A stretch of DNA of 42,402 bases from CAZRIE01 sp964600075 (GCA_964600075.1 CAZRIE010000028.1:1-42402); one strand, 5' to 3'; shown: positions 25,191 through 34,258, counted from the first letter of the stretch. The notes: generated by a model not told the origin, from the letters alone. Program-made: numbers and translations.

Positions 25191-26795
25191 ATGGCTAGAA
25201 CAACAAAACTTACATTAAAGAAATGGGATACGCTCCATAACAATGGGCCTTTTCCATTGAAAATATTGTATAAGACCAAGCTGGAAGGTTCGGGAACAAT
25301 GCCCTCCAGGCTAAATCGGTACAATGATGCTGCCAATGAAATACAGCGCCTTATCAAAGAGACCCATAATCAAAATGAGGGGTTTAGAGCCTATGGCTCT
25401 GCTTGGTCTATGTCGAATATCGCGCATCAAAAAGACCGAATGCATTTCAATTCTCATTTGAACCTTCGTTCAAATTTTATGGATCAAGACCTGCATGCAC
25501 TATCACCATATCGTGCGGATAATATTTTTCTATTACAGTGTGGTAATACGATTAAAGAAATATCCGAGTTTTTAGAAGAGCATGGCAAATCGTTGAAAAC
25601 AACAGGTGCCAGTAACGGCCAGACTATAGCTGGGTGTATTTCTACTGGTGTGCACGGCTCGGCATTGGGCATAGGTTCCGTGCAGGATTATGTAGTCGGC
25701 ATCAATTTGATTATCGGGCCTAATCCCGGGGATATCGTGTATTTAGAACGCCATACCAAACCCGCCTTAAACGATGTCTTCGTTCAGAAAATAAAGGCGC
25801 GGGTAATTCGCAACGACGGACTTTTCAATGCAGCATTGGTCGGTCTAGGCGCATTCGGATTCATACATGGGGTGGTCATTGAAGCGCAGAATTTATTTTT
25901 ACTCAAACGTTATGTCAAAAAAATCGACAAAAATGTTGCATTAAAACTAGGGGAGACCTTGGATTTTAAAAATTCTACCTTCAAAATTAAGGGCGAAACG
26001 GATTCCAACGGAAACGGAAAAACTCCATACCATTATAAGGTATTTATCAATCAATATAGTAAAGAAGACAAATATGTGGTAGAATGCATGTACAAAAAGT
26101 CGTACGTGCAAAGTTACCCAGATCCTTTTCCGGTAATCAAAGAATCATTGTATGGCGACTTGATCAATCTGATTATTAAGATCAGTGAAAAATTCCCGAA
26201 AGCGATTCCTGCTTTCGTCAAAGGTCTCGAGAAGAACATTTTGCCAAAGGTCAATGAGGAAACCACTGGCACATTGGCCGAAACTTTTTGGGATGCACCC
26301 TACCAAGGCCCGGCATTCGCCTGTTCCTTTGGGGTAGACCATAAGGATTCTGCCAAGGCGCTAAAACTACTTGCCGATCTTACAAAAAGTAGGGGGCCTA
26401 TACCTGGCATATTTGCGATGCGTTTCATTAAACAATCTCAAGCTACGTTGTCGTTTGCAAAATTTCCGGTAACCTGTATGATCGAGATCGATGGGGTTAT
26501 TTGGAAGAAAAGCAAAAAACTTATAAGTTTAAAAGAGTTTTCAACGCTGATGATAAAAGTGCTGAAGGAAAATGATATTCCTTTTACCATACACTGGGGC
26601 AAAAACGCCGATTGGGGCTTCCCGGGTCTTGTAGCGCATATGTATGCCGACCAAGCAAAAACGTGGAAAACCTATAGAAGTGCGTTGCTTTCCAAAGAAA
26701 TGCAAAAGCTCTTCTCCAATGGTTTTTTAGAGACTACAAAACTATCTTCTGAAGAAAATGAAATTCCTGAAGATTTGATAGCATCATTGGCATAG
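25191..26795 (+). CDS. FAD-linked oxidase (VAO/ALO-type)
   Basis: A 534-residue flavoprotein of the vanillyl-alcohol oxidase fold. The FAD-binding segment contains FRAYGSAWSMSNIAH and the loop TTGASNGQTIAGCISTGVHG with the His at the position that in L-gulonolactone/D-arabinono-lactone oxidases precedes covalent flavin attachment. VVGINLIIG and GLGAFGFIHGVVIEA follow, as in the same group. No signal peptide is visible. The C-terminal part ends with a helix-rich FAD-linked oxidase C domain (FTIHWGKNADWGFP). It probably oxidises an aldonolactone, sugar or similar alcohol with O2 or a quinone. It follows the lipoprotein by 6 bases. Confidence 0.85.
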   Translation: MARTTKLTLKKWDTLHNNGPFPLKILYKTKLEGSGTMPSRLNRYNDAANEIQRLIKETHNQNEGFRAYGSAWSMSNIAHQKDRMHFNSHLNLRSNFMDQDLHALSPYRADNIFLLQCGNTIKEISEFLEEHGKSLKTTGASNGQTIAGCISTGVHGSALGIGSVQDYVVGINLIIGPNPGDIVYLERHTKPALNDVFVQKIKARVIRNDGLFNAALVGLGAFGFIHGVVIEAQNLFLLKRYVKKIDKNVALKLGETLDFKNSTFKIKGETDSNGNGKTPYHYKVFINQYSKEDKYVVECMYKKSYVQSYPDPFPVIKESLYGDLINLIIKISEKFPKAIPAFVKGLEKNILPKVNEETTGTLAETFWDAPYQGPAFACSFGVDHKDSAKALKLLADLTKSRGPIPGIFAMRFIKQSQATLSFAKFPVTCMIEIDGVIWKKSKKLISLKEFSTLMIKVLKENDIPFTIHWGKNADWGFPGLVAHMYADQAKTWKTYRSALLSKEMQKLFSNGFLETTKLSSEENEIPEDLIASLA

Positions 26796-26853
26796 AAGTA
26801 TTTATCTCATCTTGAGTTTATAAAACCTTTCGCTTACTTAATTGGAATTTACA

Positions 26854-26982
26854 TTACCATTTTAAGGGCTCTTTTGCATTGTTGTCTACCGCTTTTAGTA
26901 AGTAGCCCTGACGACCTACAAATCTTCGGCCAATACTAAAAGAAACCTCTGCGCCATTCTTTCCCTGAAATCCTAAAAAAAA
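26854..26982 (-). pseudogene. 3' relic of an unrecognised gene
   Basis: On the minus strand a 42-codon frame without a start codon ends at TAA 26854. It reads FFLGFQGKNGAEVSFSIGRR, then FVGRQGYLLKAVDNNAKEPL and KW. The sequence looks coding (GxxGxxVSF, GRRFVGRQGYLL) but begins just after a stop codon and a run of eight T residues; the rest of the gene is missing. Family not recognised. It sits between the FAD oxidase and the cold-shock gene, where nothing else is coded. Confidence 0.45.
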
Positions 26983-27034
26983 TCAAAAAAATTACATATC
27001 TTATCCACTTAATTAAAAAACAGTAAAAATACGA

Positions 27035-27490
27035 ATGGCAAAATCGCAGCAGACATATAATAAAACAGAAAAAGAAAAAAAACGTCTCAAACGGCGAGAA
27101 GTAAAACAAAAGAAAAAAGAAGCACGAAAAGCTGCCGCTAAAGAAAATGGTGAAGGTATTCCTTTCGCCTATGTCGACCACAATGGAAATCTTGTCGATA
27201 CCCCACCTGACCCATCGATGAAAGTCAAGGTCGATGCCGAAAGCATTATTCTTGGTATTCCGAAAAAAGAGGAAGGTGATGTTGAAGAGTTCGATCCCGT
27301 TCGGAACGGAAAGGTTTCTTACTTCGATTTCTCCAAGGGATTTGGTTTTATAATTGATTCTGAAAACCAAGAAAAATATTTTGTACATGTAAGCGGTCTC
27401 ATCGATGAGATAAATGAGGAAGATAAAGTCTCTTTTGAACTTGAAAGAGGGATGAAAGGTATGAATGCCGTACGCGTAAAGAAGATATGA
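27035..27490 (+). CDS. Cold-shock domain protein with basic N-terminus
   Basis: A 151-residue protein. Residues 1-48 are very Lys/Arg/Glu-rich (KTEKEKKRLKRREVKQKKKE), a disordered basic arm that binds nucleic acid. Residues about 88-151 form a cold-shock domain: NGKVSYFDFSKGFGFI contains the RNP1-type KGFGFI and YFVHVSGL the RNP2-type motif. Members bind single-stranded RNA and act as chaperones. The linked KR arm plus single CSD is a common Flavobacteriia design. Monocistronic, 72 bases before the DUF1080 gene. Confidence 0.92.
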   Translation: MAKSQQTYNKTEKEKKRLKRREVKQKKKEARKAAAKENGEGIPFAYVDHNGNLVDTPPDPSMKVKVDAESIILGIPKKEEGDVEEFDPVRNGKVSYFDFSKGFGFIIDSENQEKYFVHVSGLIDEINEEDKVSFELERGMKGMNAVRVKKI

Positions 27491-27562
27491 TATAATCCCT
27501 TTGATAGATCGAAATTTCCAACTTTGTGCCTTACAAAATGTACAGTGTATAAACTTTCGTCT

Positions 27563-28249
27563 ATGAAATATGTAGTACTTTCTTTTCTAATACTGTTTTC
27601 AACATCGAGTGCTTGCTCGCAATCAACCAGTAGTCTTTTTAACGGAAAAAATTTAGTGGGCTGGCATATCGATGTTCCAGCGCTAGACAGTATTCCCGAA
27701 GCTAGAATCCCATTTATTGTAAGAGATGGTCTCTTGGTCAGTTTAGGTACTCCCGAAGGTCATCTCATTACTGATAAGACCTACCAAGATTTTCGATTGG
27801 AAGTTGAATACCGCTTTGCCGCTAAGCCCGGTAATTGTGGGGTTCTTGTTTTCGCATCGACTCCAAGATCTTTGTATAAAATGTTTCCAAAATCCATTGA
27901 AGTACAAATGATGCACGAAAATGCCGGGGATTTTTGGTGTATAGTCGAAAATATTACCGTCGATAAGATGTTAGAACGCCGTGGCCCAAAAGAGGAATGG
28001 GGCATAACCGAGGGTAAAAAGCGACGTATATTGAACCTGACCGATGGTTCTGAGAAGCCCGTTGGCGAATGGAACCATATGACTATAGAATGCTTGCAGA
28101 ATGAGATAAAGGTCTGGGTCAACAACGATCTGGTGAATCACGGTTATGATGCCACAGCAAGTACCGGAAACATTGCCCTTCAGGCCGAGGGCTCAGAGGT
28201 TGAATTTAGAAAAGTGGAACTAACGTCAATCATTGAGCTTAGTCCTTGA
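27563..28249 (+). CDS. DUF1080 (3-keto-disaccharide hydrolase/lectin-like) lipoprotein, first copy
   Basis: A 228-residue exported protein. The signal ends in a lipobox-like SACSQ (Cys after 13-15 hydrophobic residues). The mature domain is the DUF1080 jelly roll: SLFNGKNLVGWHI, FRLEVEYRFAAKPGNCGVLV, IEVQMMHEN, WNHMTIECLQNEIKVWVNND and FRKVELTSI. Members hydrolyse or eliminate 3-keto-glycosides, and are usually found with Gfo/Idh oxidoreductases, as here. The Gfo/Idh gene starts about 110 bases later and a second DUF1080 after it. ATG 27563 gives the signal; upstream codons in the same frame do not. Confidence 0.88.
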   Translation: MKYVVLSFLILFSTSSACSQSTSSLFNGKNLVGWHIDVPALDSIPEARIPFIVRDGLLVSLGTPEGHLITDKTYQDFRLEVEYRFAAKPGNCGVLVFASTPRSLYKMFPKSIEVQMMHENAGDFWCIVENITVDKMLERRGPKEEWGITEGKKRRILNLTDGSEKPVGEWNHMTIECLQNEIKVWVNNDLVNHGYDATASTGNIALQAEGSEVEFRKVELTSIIELSP

Positions 28250-28323
28250 GGTTGATTGAAACGCCCGCCTATCGATTCCATAATTTGATAAAAAGGTCAA
28301 TAATGCAATATCAAAAACAGTAT

Positions 28324-28339
28324 GGTTTTAACGAAAACC
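28324..28339 (+). promoter_or_regulatory. Short inverted repeat upstream of the Gfo/Idh gene
   Basis: GGTTTT and AAAACC (28324-28329 and 28334-28339) are reverse complements with the 4-base spacer AACG, 20 bases before the start of the oxidoreductase gene. This could be an operator for a sugar regulator, but the arms are short and it may be chance. Confidence 0.3.
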
Positions 28340-28358
28340 GTCACCAATACATTTTCAT

Positions 28359-29672
28359 ATGAAAAATTCAACTAAAAATTCATCTGTCGGTTCCGGTCGA
28401 AGAGATTTCATAAAAAAATCGGGTATTGTACTTGCGGGTAGCTCGTTGATGTATCCCGTGGGTGCTTTTGCGAAGACGCCAGTATTAAAAGACACCCAAC
28501 TTAAAGTTGGTCTTATAGGATGTGGGGGCAGGGGTACCGGTGCCGCTGCGCAGGCATTACAAGCGGGTGATGATGTTATCTTGACCGCAATGGGTGATGT
28601 TTTTGAAGACCGACTTGAAGGATCGCTCAAAGAATTAATCAAAATCGGAGGAGATCGGGTAAATGTGGATACCACTAAAAAATTCATTGGTTTTGATGCC
28701 TATAAACAAGTACTAGCTTCCGATGTTGACGTCGTTATATTGACCACGCCACCTGCTTTTCGGCCTGGTCACTTCGAGGCAGCGGTAGAAGCGGGCAAGC
28801 ATATATTTTGTGAAAAGCCCATGGCCGTAGACGCTCCGGGCGTCCGCAAAATATTGGCTACAGCCAAGAAAGCAAAGGAGAAGAATTTATCGGTTGTAGC
28901 AGGCTTCACCTACAGATTTGGACTAGGTAACCGGGCCACATTCGATAAGATATTGAACGGCGCCATAGGAAATATAAAATCCGTTTCTACCTTCAGGTAT
29001 GGTGGTGAGCTCTGGTATAAAGACAGACAGCCCGATTGGACGGATATGACCTACCAAATGCGGAATTGGTACTATTACAATTGGCTTTCTGGCGACTTTA
29101 TTGTCGAACAGGCCGTTCATAGTCTAGATCTCATGTCTTGGGCAATGGGTGATGTAATGCCCACAAGCGCCATGGGGACGGGAGGAAGACAAAGACGAAC
29201 GGATAAAAAATATGGCAATATCTACGACCATTTCGCAGTCGAATTCGCGTATCCCGATGGTGCGAAAGGCTACCATTTCACACGGCAACAAGCCGATACC
29301 GATACCCGAAACAGTGTTGACATTTTTGGAGACAAAGGAACAGCAGAAATCCACCCAGGTCGAAAATATGAGATTAATGGTGTAGAAAAATGGAAGTATG
29401 AGGGTGAGGAAAACAATATGTACCAAACCCAACACGATGAACTTTTTGCATCCATCAGAAGCGGAAAACACATAAATGATGGGGAACATATGGCGAACAG
29501 CAGCCTTCTTGCCATTTGGGCACGCATGGCAGGCTATTCCGGAAAGAAAATCTCCTTTGATGAAGCTTTTAATTCCAATGCGTCCTTAGGACCCGAAATC
29601 GATGCTTATGATTGGGATTTAAACTGGCCTATGCCACCGATTGCAGTACCCGGTAAAACCAAAGTAGTTTAA
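28359..29672 (+). CDS. Gfo/Idh/MocA family oxidoreductase with Tat signal
   Basis: A 437-residue NAD(P)-dependent enzyme. The N-terminus has a twin-arginine motif GRRDFIKKSGIVLAGS (R14-R15), so it is exported folded with its cofactor. The Rossmann motif is VGLIGCGGRGTG (about 50-60), EKPMAVD carries the conserved Glu-Lys-Pro, and FIVEQAVHSLDLMSWAMG holds the catalytic His-x-x-Asp of this group. Many Tat-exported members oxidise sugars at C3 or use a tightly held NAD to cleave glycosides (GH109-like). Between two DUF1080 genes it likely makes or uses 3-keto-sugars in the periplasm. Substrate unproven. Confidence 0.93.
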   Translation: MKNSTKNSSVGSGRRDFIKKSGIVLAGSSLMYPVGAFAKTPVLKDTQLKVGLIGCGGRGTGAAAQALQAGDDVILTAMGDVFEDRLEGSLKELIKIGGDRVNVDTTKKFIGFDAYKQVLASDVDVVILTTPPAFRPGHFEAAVEAGKHIFCEKPMAVDAPGVRKILATAKKAKEKNLSVVAGFTYRFGLGNRATFDKILNGAIGNIKSVSTFRYGGELWYKDRQPDWTDMTYQMRNWYYYNWLSGDFIVEQAVHSLDLMSWAMGDVMPTSAMGTGGRQRRTDKKYGNIYDHFAVEFAYPDGAKGYHFTRQQADTDTRNSVDIFGDKGTAEIHPGRKYEINGVEKWKYEGEENNMYQTQHDELFASIRSGKHINDGEHMANSSLLAIWARMAGYSGKKISFDEAFNSNASLGPEIDAYDWDLNWPMPPIAVPGKTKVV

Positions 29673-29689
29673 TCCTTTTATCTTGCCCT

Positions 29690-30439
29690 ATGAGTAAAAA
29701 TTTCACGTACGCTGTTGCATTGTTCCTATTTTGGTCTATTAATGTGCAAGGCCAAGAAACCAATATTGTTTTCGGAACGGAAACCCCTATCGATGATTTG
29801 GTTTCAGGTACTCAAGTAGAAGGAAAACCAATTCAGTGGACCAATGTAAATACAGGTCCTGATACTTGGCACATGAAAGATGAAATGCTAGTATGTTCGG
29901 GCAATCCAATCGGGGTAATGCGCTCCCAAAAGCAATATGAAAACTTTATACTGATGGTCGAATGGCGGCATATGGAAGCTGGAGGAAATTCAGGTGTTTT
30001 TGTATGGAGCGATGCCAAACCTGACCCGGAGTCTCGTCTACCGGGTGGAGTAGAGGTGCAAATGCTAGAGCTCGACTGGGTGAACTTGAACACCAGAGAT
30101 GGTAAGAAGCCACCTATTGCCTATGTGCATGGCGAATTGTTTGGGGTTGGTGGAGTAGAGACCCTTCCCGATAACCCCAGAGGTACACGGAGCAAATCAA
30201 TCGAAAATCGGGCCATCGGAAAAGGGGAGTGGAACTCCTATAAAGTTGTGTGTGTCGACGGCACTATTAAACTATCCGTAAACGGCAAGTTCGTCAACGG
30301 TATCAGTAAATCAACGATCAAAAAGGGATATCTCTGTTTAGAATCCGAAGGAGCGGAAATCCATTTTCGAAATTTTAAGCTTATAGAGTTGCCGATTGGT
30401 GTGACTTCGGAAAGTCAGACTGCGAAAGAACTTAAATAA
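29690..30439 (+). CDS. DUF1080 family exported protein, second copy
   Basis: A 249-residue protein with signal peptide (hydrophobic to about VQGQ). The jelly-roll blocks are present: WTNVNTGPDTWHMKDEMLVC, IGVMRSQKQYENFILMVEWR, GNSGVFVWSDAKPDPESRLP, GGVEVQMLELDW and SEGAEIHFRNFKLIEL. It is more distant from the first DUF1080 copy than simple duplication would give, so the pair may act on different linkages or on successive steps. It follows the oxidoreductase by 17 bases, and its 3' end overlaps the opposing isomerase gene by 8 bases. Confidence 0.88.
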   Translation: MSKNFTYAVALFLFWSINVQGQETNIVFGTETPIDDLVSGTQVEGKPIQWTNVNTGPDTWHMKDEMLVCSGNPIGVMRSQKQYENFILMVEWRHMEAGGNSGVFVWSDAKPDPESRLPGGVEVQMLELDWVNLNTRDGKKPPIAYVHGELFGVGGVETLPDNPRGTRSKSIENRAIGKGEWNSYKVVCVDGTIKLSVNGKFVNGISKSTIKKGYLCLESEGAEIHFRNFKLIELPIGVTSESQTAKELK

Positions 30440-31325
30440 AATCGGGCCAATATTGGGGAATTTTTTTTCGTAAGAAAGACACGCTCCGTTCTAACTGATC
30501 CATCCCGTCAACGCCGTCTTCAATACTGATCCAGCCATCGAATCCGACTCGTTTTAACTCGCTAAAAATAGCGTCGTAATCGTTTAGTCCCTTTCCAATT
30601 TCACCATGGCTCAATCTTTTTGCATACCCTGTCGAACCACCTTCCTCCATTCTAAGATCTTGTATTGTACCTTCTATAAGATAGCGATCACTAGCGTGCA
30701 TGGTTACAACACGGTCTGAAACGCGATAGAGCAGTTCCAACGGGTCTTCCCCAGCGAGAAATGCATTGCTTGGGTCATAATTGACACCAAAATTCGGATG
30801 ATCTATGCTATTGACCAGTTGACAAAAAACATTCATTTGCTGTGCAAATTCGGGATATTCCCAAAAATCGTCTTTGTAGTGGTTTTCCAAAATCAAGGTG
30901 ATGCCCAATTCCTTAGCTTTTGGCAAGCAAGTCTCGATGCATTCGGCAGCGAAACCGACTCCCTCAGAAATGGACAACGAAGGTCGCCTTTGGCCTGATA
31001 ACACCCTACAGTACGATCCGCCAAGCGCATGTGTCATTGTTATCCAATGAAGTTGCTTCTCGATCTCTTTTTTTCTAAAGGACGCTTCCGGATGCGTAAA
31101 ATCTGGAGAGCAACATAACATAGGAATTGTTTTACCACGATTCTCAACCTCCTTTCGGAAGGCACTCCAGTTTTTTTCGTCGGCCATTTCCAAAAATCCC
31201 GCGTACCATTCCAATCCATCGACCTGTAATTCACAAGCCAAATCAATCCATTCAGAAACTTTCATCGTTCCGTCTTTACAGAGGGCTTGCATAAATGCTT
31301 TTGGAAATACAGCTAATTTTGGCAT
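30432..31325 (-). CDS. Sugar phosphate isomerase/epimerase family protein (AP endonuclease 2-like TIM barrel)
   Basis: A 297-residue TIM barrel of the IolE/xylose isomerase-like group. Candidate metal ligands fall at the expected strands: Glu in LILENHYKDDFW, Asp in NYDPSNAF, His in VVTMHASDRY and Glu in WISIEDGVDGM. No signal peptide; cytoplasmic. It is the last gene of a four-gene minus-strand operon (HUMPS enzyme, zinc dehydrogenase, SDR, this gene), in which it should interconvert keto-sugars, inosose-like compounds or sugar phosphates. Exact reaction unknown. Confidence 0.88.
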   Translation of the reverse strand: MPKLAVFPKAFMQALCKDGTMKVSEWIDLACELQVDGLEWYAGFLEMADEKNWSAFRKEVENRGKTIPMLCCSPDFTHPEASFRKKEIEKQLHWITMTHALGGSYCRVLSGQRRPSLSISEGVGFAAECIETCLPKAKELGITLILENHYKDDFWEYPEFAQQMNVFCQLVNSIDHPNFGVNYDPSNAFLAGEDPLELLYRVSDRVVTMHASDRYLIEGTIQDLRMEEGGSTGYAKRLSHGEIGKGLNDYDAIFSELKRVGFDGWISIEDGVDGMDQLERSVSFLRKKIPQYWPDFI

Positions 31326-31376
31326 TGAAAAAAAATTAATGGTTAGTCTATTTAGTTTTTAATCAGTGATTACTGC

Positions 31377-32177
31377 CTACTCAGATTTGTGCGAACCTTC
31401 CCATTTTTTGGGAGGGTTCCGGCCGATCAAGGGAAATTGCTCCAGTTCCATCACTTGACCGCTTACGGGTCCACACTCATCCGAAAGCAAGAATATCGCT
31501 GCGGCGGCAATTTCATCGGGCGAAAAAATACGTTGGGCAGGGGCAAAGATGTTCGGTAGGTCTTTGTACCAGTCCGATTTCATCCCTTGTTGCTTTTTAT
31601 CTATTATTTCCCGTTCCGTCAGTACCCATCCAGGATTGATTTGATTAACCCGTACTCCGTTTTCCCGAAATAGCGTGTCGCCCAGATTACGGCTCATCGT
31701 CATCATGGCTCCTTTAGACATACTATAGCCCAACAAATCAGGTTCTCCGCACCAAGCGTTTATAGAACCGATATTCAGCACATTACCATGTGCTTTCTCC
31801 AAATAAGGTAAGGCCGCCTGAATCAAGGCCATGGGGGCCATTGTATTAATGGCCAATATCCGCTTCATGAATTGCATAGTCGTATCGGAAATATTCGAAG
31901 AAGCAATCAAAGCGGCATTATTTACCACGGCATCTAACCCCCCAAAGGTACTGACGGATTTTTCAACTAATTTGTCAGGAGCATCTGCCTCGGTGATATC
32001 TATAGTAATATGCGTTGCGTTCTCCGTACCCAATTCGGCTACCAAAGCTGTACCGCGTTGCTCGTCTAACCCATTGACCACTACTTTCGCTCCCTCTTTT
32101 ACGCAATGCCCAACAATGGAACGACCGATACCCGTATATCCGCCTGTAATCAGAACGACCTTGTTTTTAAGACGCAT
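31377..32177 (-). CDS. SDR family oxidoreductase (sugar/polyol type)
   Basis: A 266-residue SDR: TGGYTGIGRS at the N-terminus binds NAD(P), NNAAL is the structural motif, Ser in NIGSINAW and YSMSK form the active-site Ser-Tyr-Lys. The C-terminal region ends FLLSDECGPVSGQVMELEQF. It is the third gene of the minus-strand operon, 51 bases ahead of the isomerase. With the zinc dehydrogenase it gives two oxidoreductases for one pathway, which suggests two consecutive hydroxyl oxidations or an oxidation/reduction epimerisation. Substrate unknown. Confidence 0.92.
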   Translation of the reverse strand: MRLKNKVVLITGGYTGIGRSIVGHCVKEGAKVVVNGLDEQRGTALVAELGTENATHITIDITEADAPDKLVEKSVSTFGGLDAVVNNAALIASSNISDTTMQFMKRILAINTMAPMALIQAALPYLEKAHGNVLNIGSINAWCGEPDLLGYSMSKGAMMTMSRNLGDTLFRENGVRVNQINPGWVLTEREIIDKKQQGMKSDWYKDLPNIFAPAQRIFSPDEIAAAAIFLLSDECGPVSGQVMELEQFPLIGRNPPKKWEGSHKSE

Positions 32178-32279
32178 TTTATTATGTAGTTAGATGACGT
32201 GAATACGATTCTGAGGGATTATAAATCTTAAATTATACTTCATAAATATTTCCAATTCTTGAACTTTGGCCTTTACATT

Positions 32280-33308
32280 TCAAAAAGGTTTTAATATACT
32301 TTTCACCACTTTGCCCGAATGCATCTGTTCAAAGGCATCATGCCAATTTTGCAATTCCCAAACGCCCCCGATAATAGGTTTTACATCAAGACTCCCAGAA
32401 GCCAAAAGTGAAAGTACCTTTTCCCAAATAGGCCAATTATGGCTAAAGCTACCTTGTAATCTCACATTTTTCTGCACTAAAGGATCTATGGAAAAATTAA
32501 GGGGTTGCGGTCCCCAACCCACTTTAGTAATCTGCCCGTTCGGGCGTACAACTTGCATGGCAAGCTGTAAAGTAGCACTTACTCCAGCAGCATCGATAAC
32601 GCAATCGACTCCTAAACCATCATGCTGAATCGCCCATGGCATGGCGTCTCCAACAATAGTCTCGCAACCATATTCTTTGGCAATCTCTAGTCTTGCCCTA
32701 TCAGTTTCCAATCCTACAATGGCCACATGTGCACCACATAATCTGGCCATTGCAGCACATAATATACCTATAGTTCCCGGACCTAATACAATGACCCTAT
32801 CGCCTGGGCGTATATTAGAGTTGACGACGACGGCATTGTAAGCCACCGAACAAGGCTCGGTCAAACAGGCCTGTTCAAAAGGTAAGTTTTCTGGAACCCG
32901 ATGAAGGCACCTAGCCGGCACACGAACAAAGCGGGTCATCGCACCATTTACACCGTACCCAAAACCTTTGCGTGTAGGATCTAAATTATAGAGTCCCTGT
33001 TTTGAAAGTGGATTGCTCGGGTCGATAATTGCAGCGGTTTCACTTACAACCCTGTCGCCTTCCTTCCAACCGGTCACTTTTTTTCCAATTTCCACGATAT
33101 GCCCACCGAATTCATGCCCCAGTACTACAGGGTAGTTTACAGGCCAACTATGATCAGCAGTCCATTGGTGCAAGTCACTACCACAGACCCCAACGTTTAC
33201 CACTTCCAATAAAACATCATCTTCACCTATTGTAGGTTTTGGAATCTCCCTAATTTCTACGCTTCCTTTTTGTGGAGCAAAATTGACTACGGCATTCATA
33301 TTCGACAT
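32280..33308 (-). CDS. Zinc-dependent alcohol dehydrogenase family protein (MDR)
   Basis: A 342-residue medium-chain dehydrogenase. Catalytic zinc ligands are Cys in VGVCGSDLHQW and the HE of VLGHEFGGH. The nucleotide motif is VLGPGTIGIL. I see no four-cysteine structural zinc lobe between residues 85 and 120, so it resembles the members without structural zinc. It belongs to the threonine dehydrogenase/sorbitol dehydrogenase-like group by overall layout. It starts 21 bases after the HUMPS gene stops and precedes the SDR by about 100 bases. It probably oxidises a sugar or polyol; target not determined. Confidence 0.92.
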   Translation of the reverse strand: MSNMNAVVNFAPQKGSVEIREIPKPTIGEDDVLLEVVNVGVCGSDLHQWTADHSWPVNYPVVLGHEFGGHIVEIGKKVTGWKEGDRVVSETAAIIDPSNPLSKQGLYNLDPTRKGFGYGVNGAMTRFVRVPARCLHRVPENLPFEQACLTEPCSVAYNAVVVNSNIRPGDRVIVLGPGTIGILCAAMARLCGAHVAIVGLETDRARLEIAKEYGCETIVGDAMPWAIQHDGLGVDCVIDAAGVSATLQLAMQVVRPNGQITKVGWGPQPLNFSIDPLVQKNVRLQGSFSHNWPIWEKVLSLLASGSLDVKPIIGGVWELQNWHDAFEQMHSGKVVKSILKPF

Positions 33309-33329
33309 ATCGGTTTATGTTTTTGGATT

Positions 33330-34022
33330 TCATACTTCACCATGCGCATGTATTTTTTCACAAATCAATCGCAATGAACCCTCAAGATCGCCATCGGCAG
33401 TTTTGAAAGAATCCGCATCTATGGTCAAAGGAGCGCCCAAAACCACCAGAGGTGCTCCATATTCGGGGCAGCGTATGGCTTGTTCCAAAGTCAGTCCGCC
33501 TACAGCCTGCACAGGAACGTCTACTGCTGCTACCACTTCCCGTAATTGATCTAGCGGACTTGGCATTTCCTTTCCCTGAGCAGCAATTCCCCTTCGTTCG
33601 TCATAACCGATATGGTGAATAACGTAATCACACCCTAGGTCTTCAAGCCATTTTGCTCCCTCGATCATATCGGGACAACCTAAATTGTCACCCATCACTT
33701 TTACGCCGTAATCTTTTCCTGCCTGTACCACCACCTTTATAGTTTCCGCATGCGCCCTAGCCATAACGACAACATGGGTAGCCCCGGCCTTAGCCATCAT
33801 TTCGGCTTCTAGATAGCCACCATCCATAGTTTTAAGATCTGCAACAATAGGTATACTTGGGAAAGCTTCCCTTAGTTTTCGCACGCCATGCAACCCTTCC
33901 GCTAGAATTAAAGGTGTGCCTGCCTCTAGCCAATCGACACCTGCGCGCAATGCCAAGGCGGCAGTATCCAAGGCTTCATCAATATCCGTTAAATCAAGTG
34001 AAATTTGTACAATAGGTTTCAT
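33330..34022 (-). CDS. HUMPS family (3-hexulose-6-phosphate synthase / ketogulonate-6-P decarboxylase-like) enzyme
   Basis: A 230-residue TIM barrel of the orotidine-monophosphate decarboxylase suprafamily. The signature D-x-K-x-x-D is present as ADLKTMDGG (D62, K64, D67), and the WLEAGTPL segment (E33) matches the family start. Sequence layout resembles hexulose-6-phosphate synthase/KGPDC. Members perform aldol reactions with formaldehyde or decarboxylate 3-keto-gulonate-6-phosphate. The open frame could start at 34058, but ATG 34022 gives the family N-terminus MKPIVQISLD. First gene of the minus-strand operon. No kinase is visible in the window to make a phosphorylated substrate, so the true substrate is open. 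Confidence 0.88.
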   Translation of the reverse strand: MKPIVQISLDLTDIDEALDTAALALRAGVDWLEAGTPLILAEGLHGVRKLREAFPSIPIVADLKTMDGGYLEAEMMAKAGATHVVVMARAHAETIKVVVQAGKDYGVKVMGDNLGCPDMIEGAKWLEDLGCDYVIHHIGYDERRGIAAQGKEMPSPLDQLREVVAAVDVPVQAVGGLTLEQAIRCPEYGAPLVVLGAPLTIDADSFKTADGDLEGSLRLICEKIHAHGEV

Positions 34023-34258
34023 GGTGGGTTTATTGCATAAATATAACAAATTAGGCACAATGTCCCTGATAAAAAAAGAAGATAAGGTCTAGTAATATGT
34101 CTGTTCTATAAACATGTGGATGTTGGTAACTAGAACGTATCGTTTTGAAATTGCCCGCAGTACTTCTTACGTACTCTATAAATAGAAGGGTAAAGCGAAC
34201 CTTCTCAATTCTCCCAAACAAAGTAAGCCATTGGATGAATTGGCATTAAGAAAACTAC

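Noticed and set aside
26936..27388. 150-residue Phe-rich minus-strand frame over the cold-shock gene
   Set aside because: The run of Phe is the antisense of the Lys-rich N-terminal arm of the cold-shock protein.
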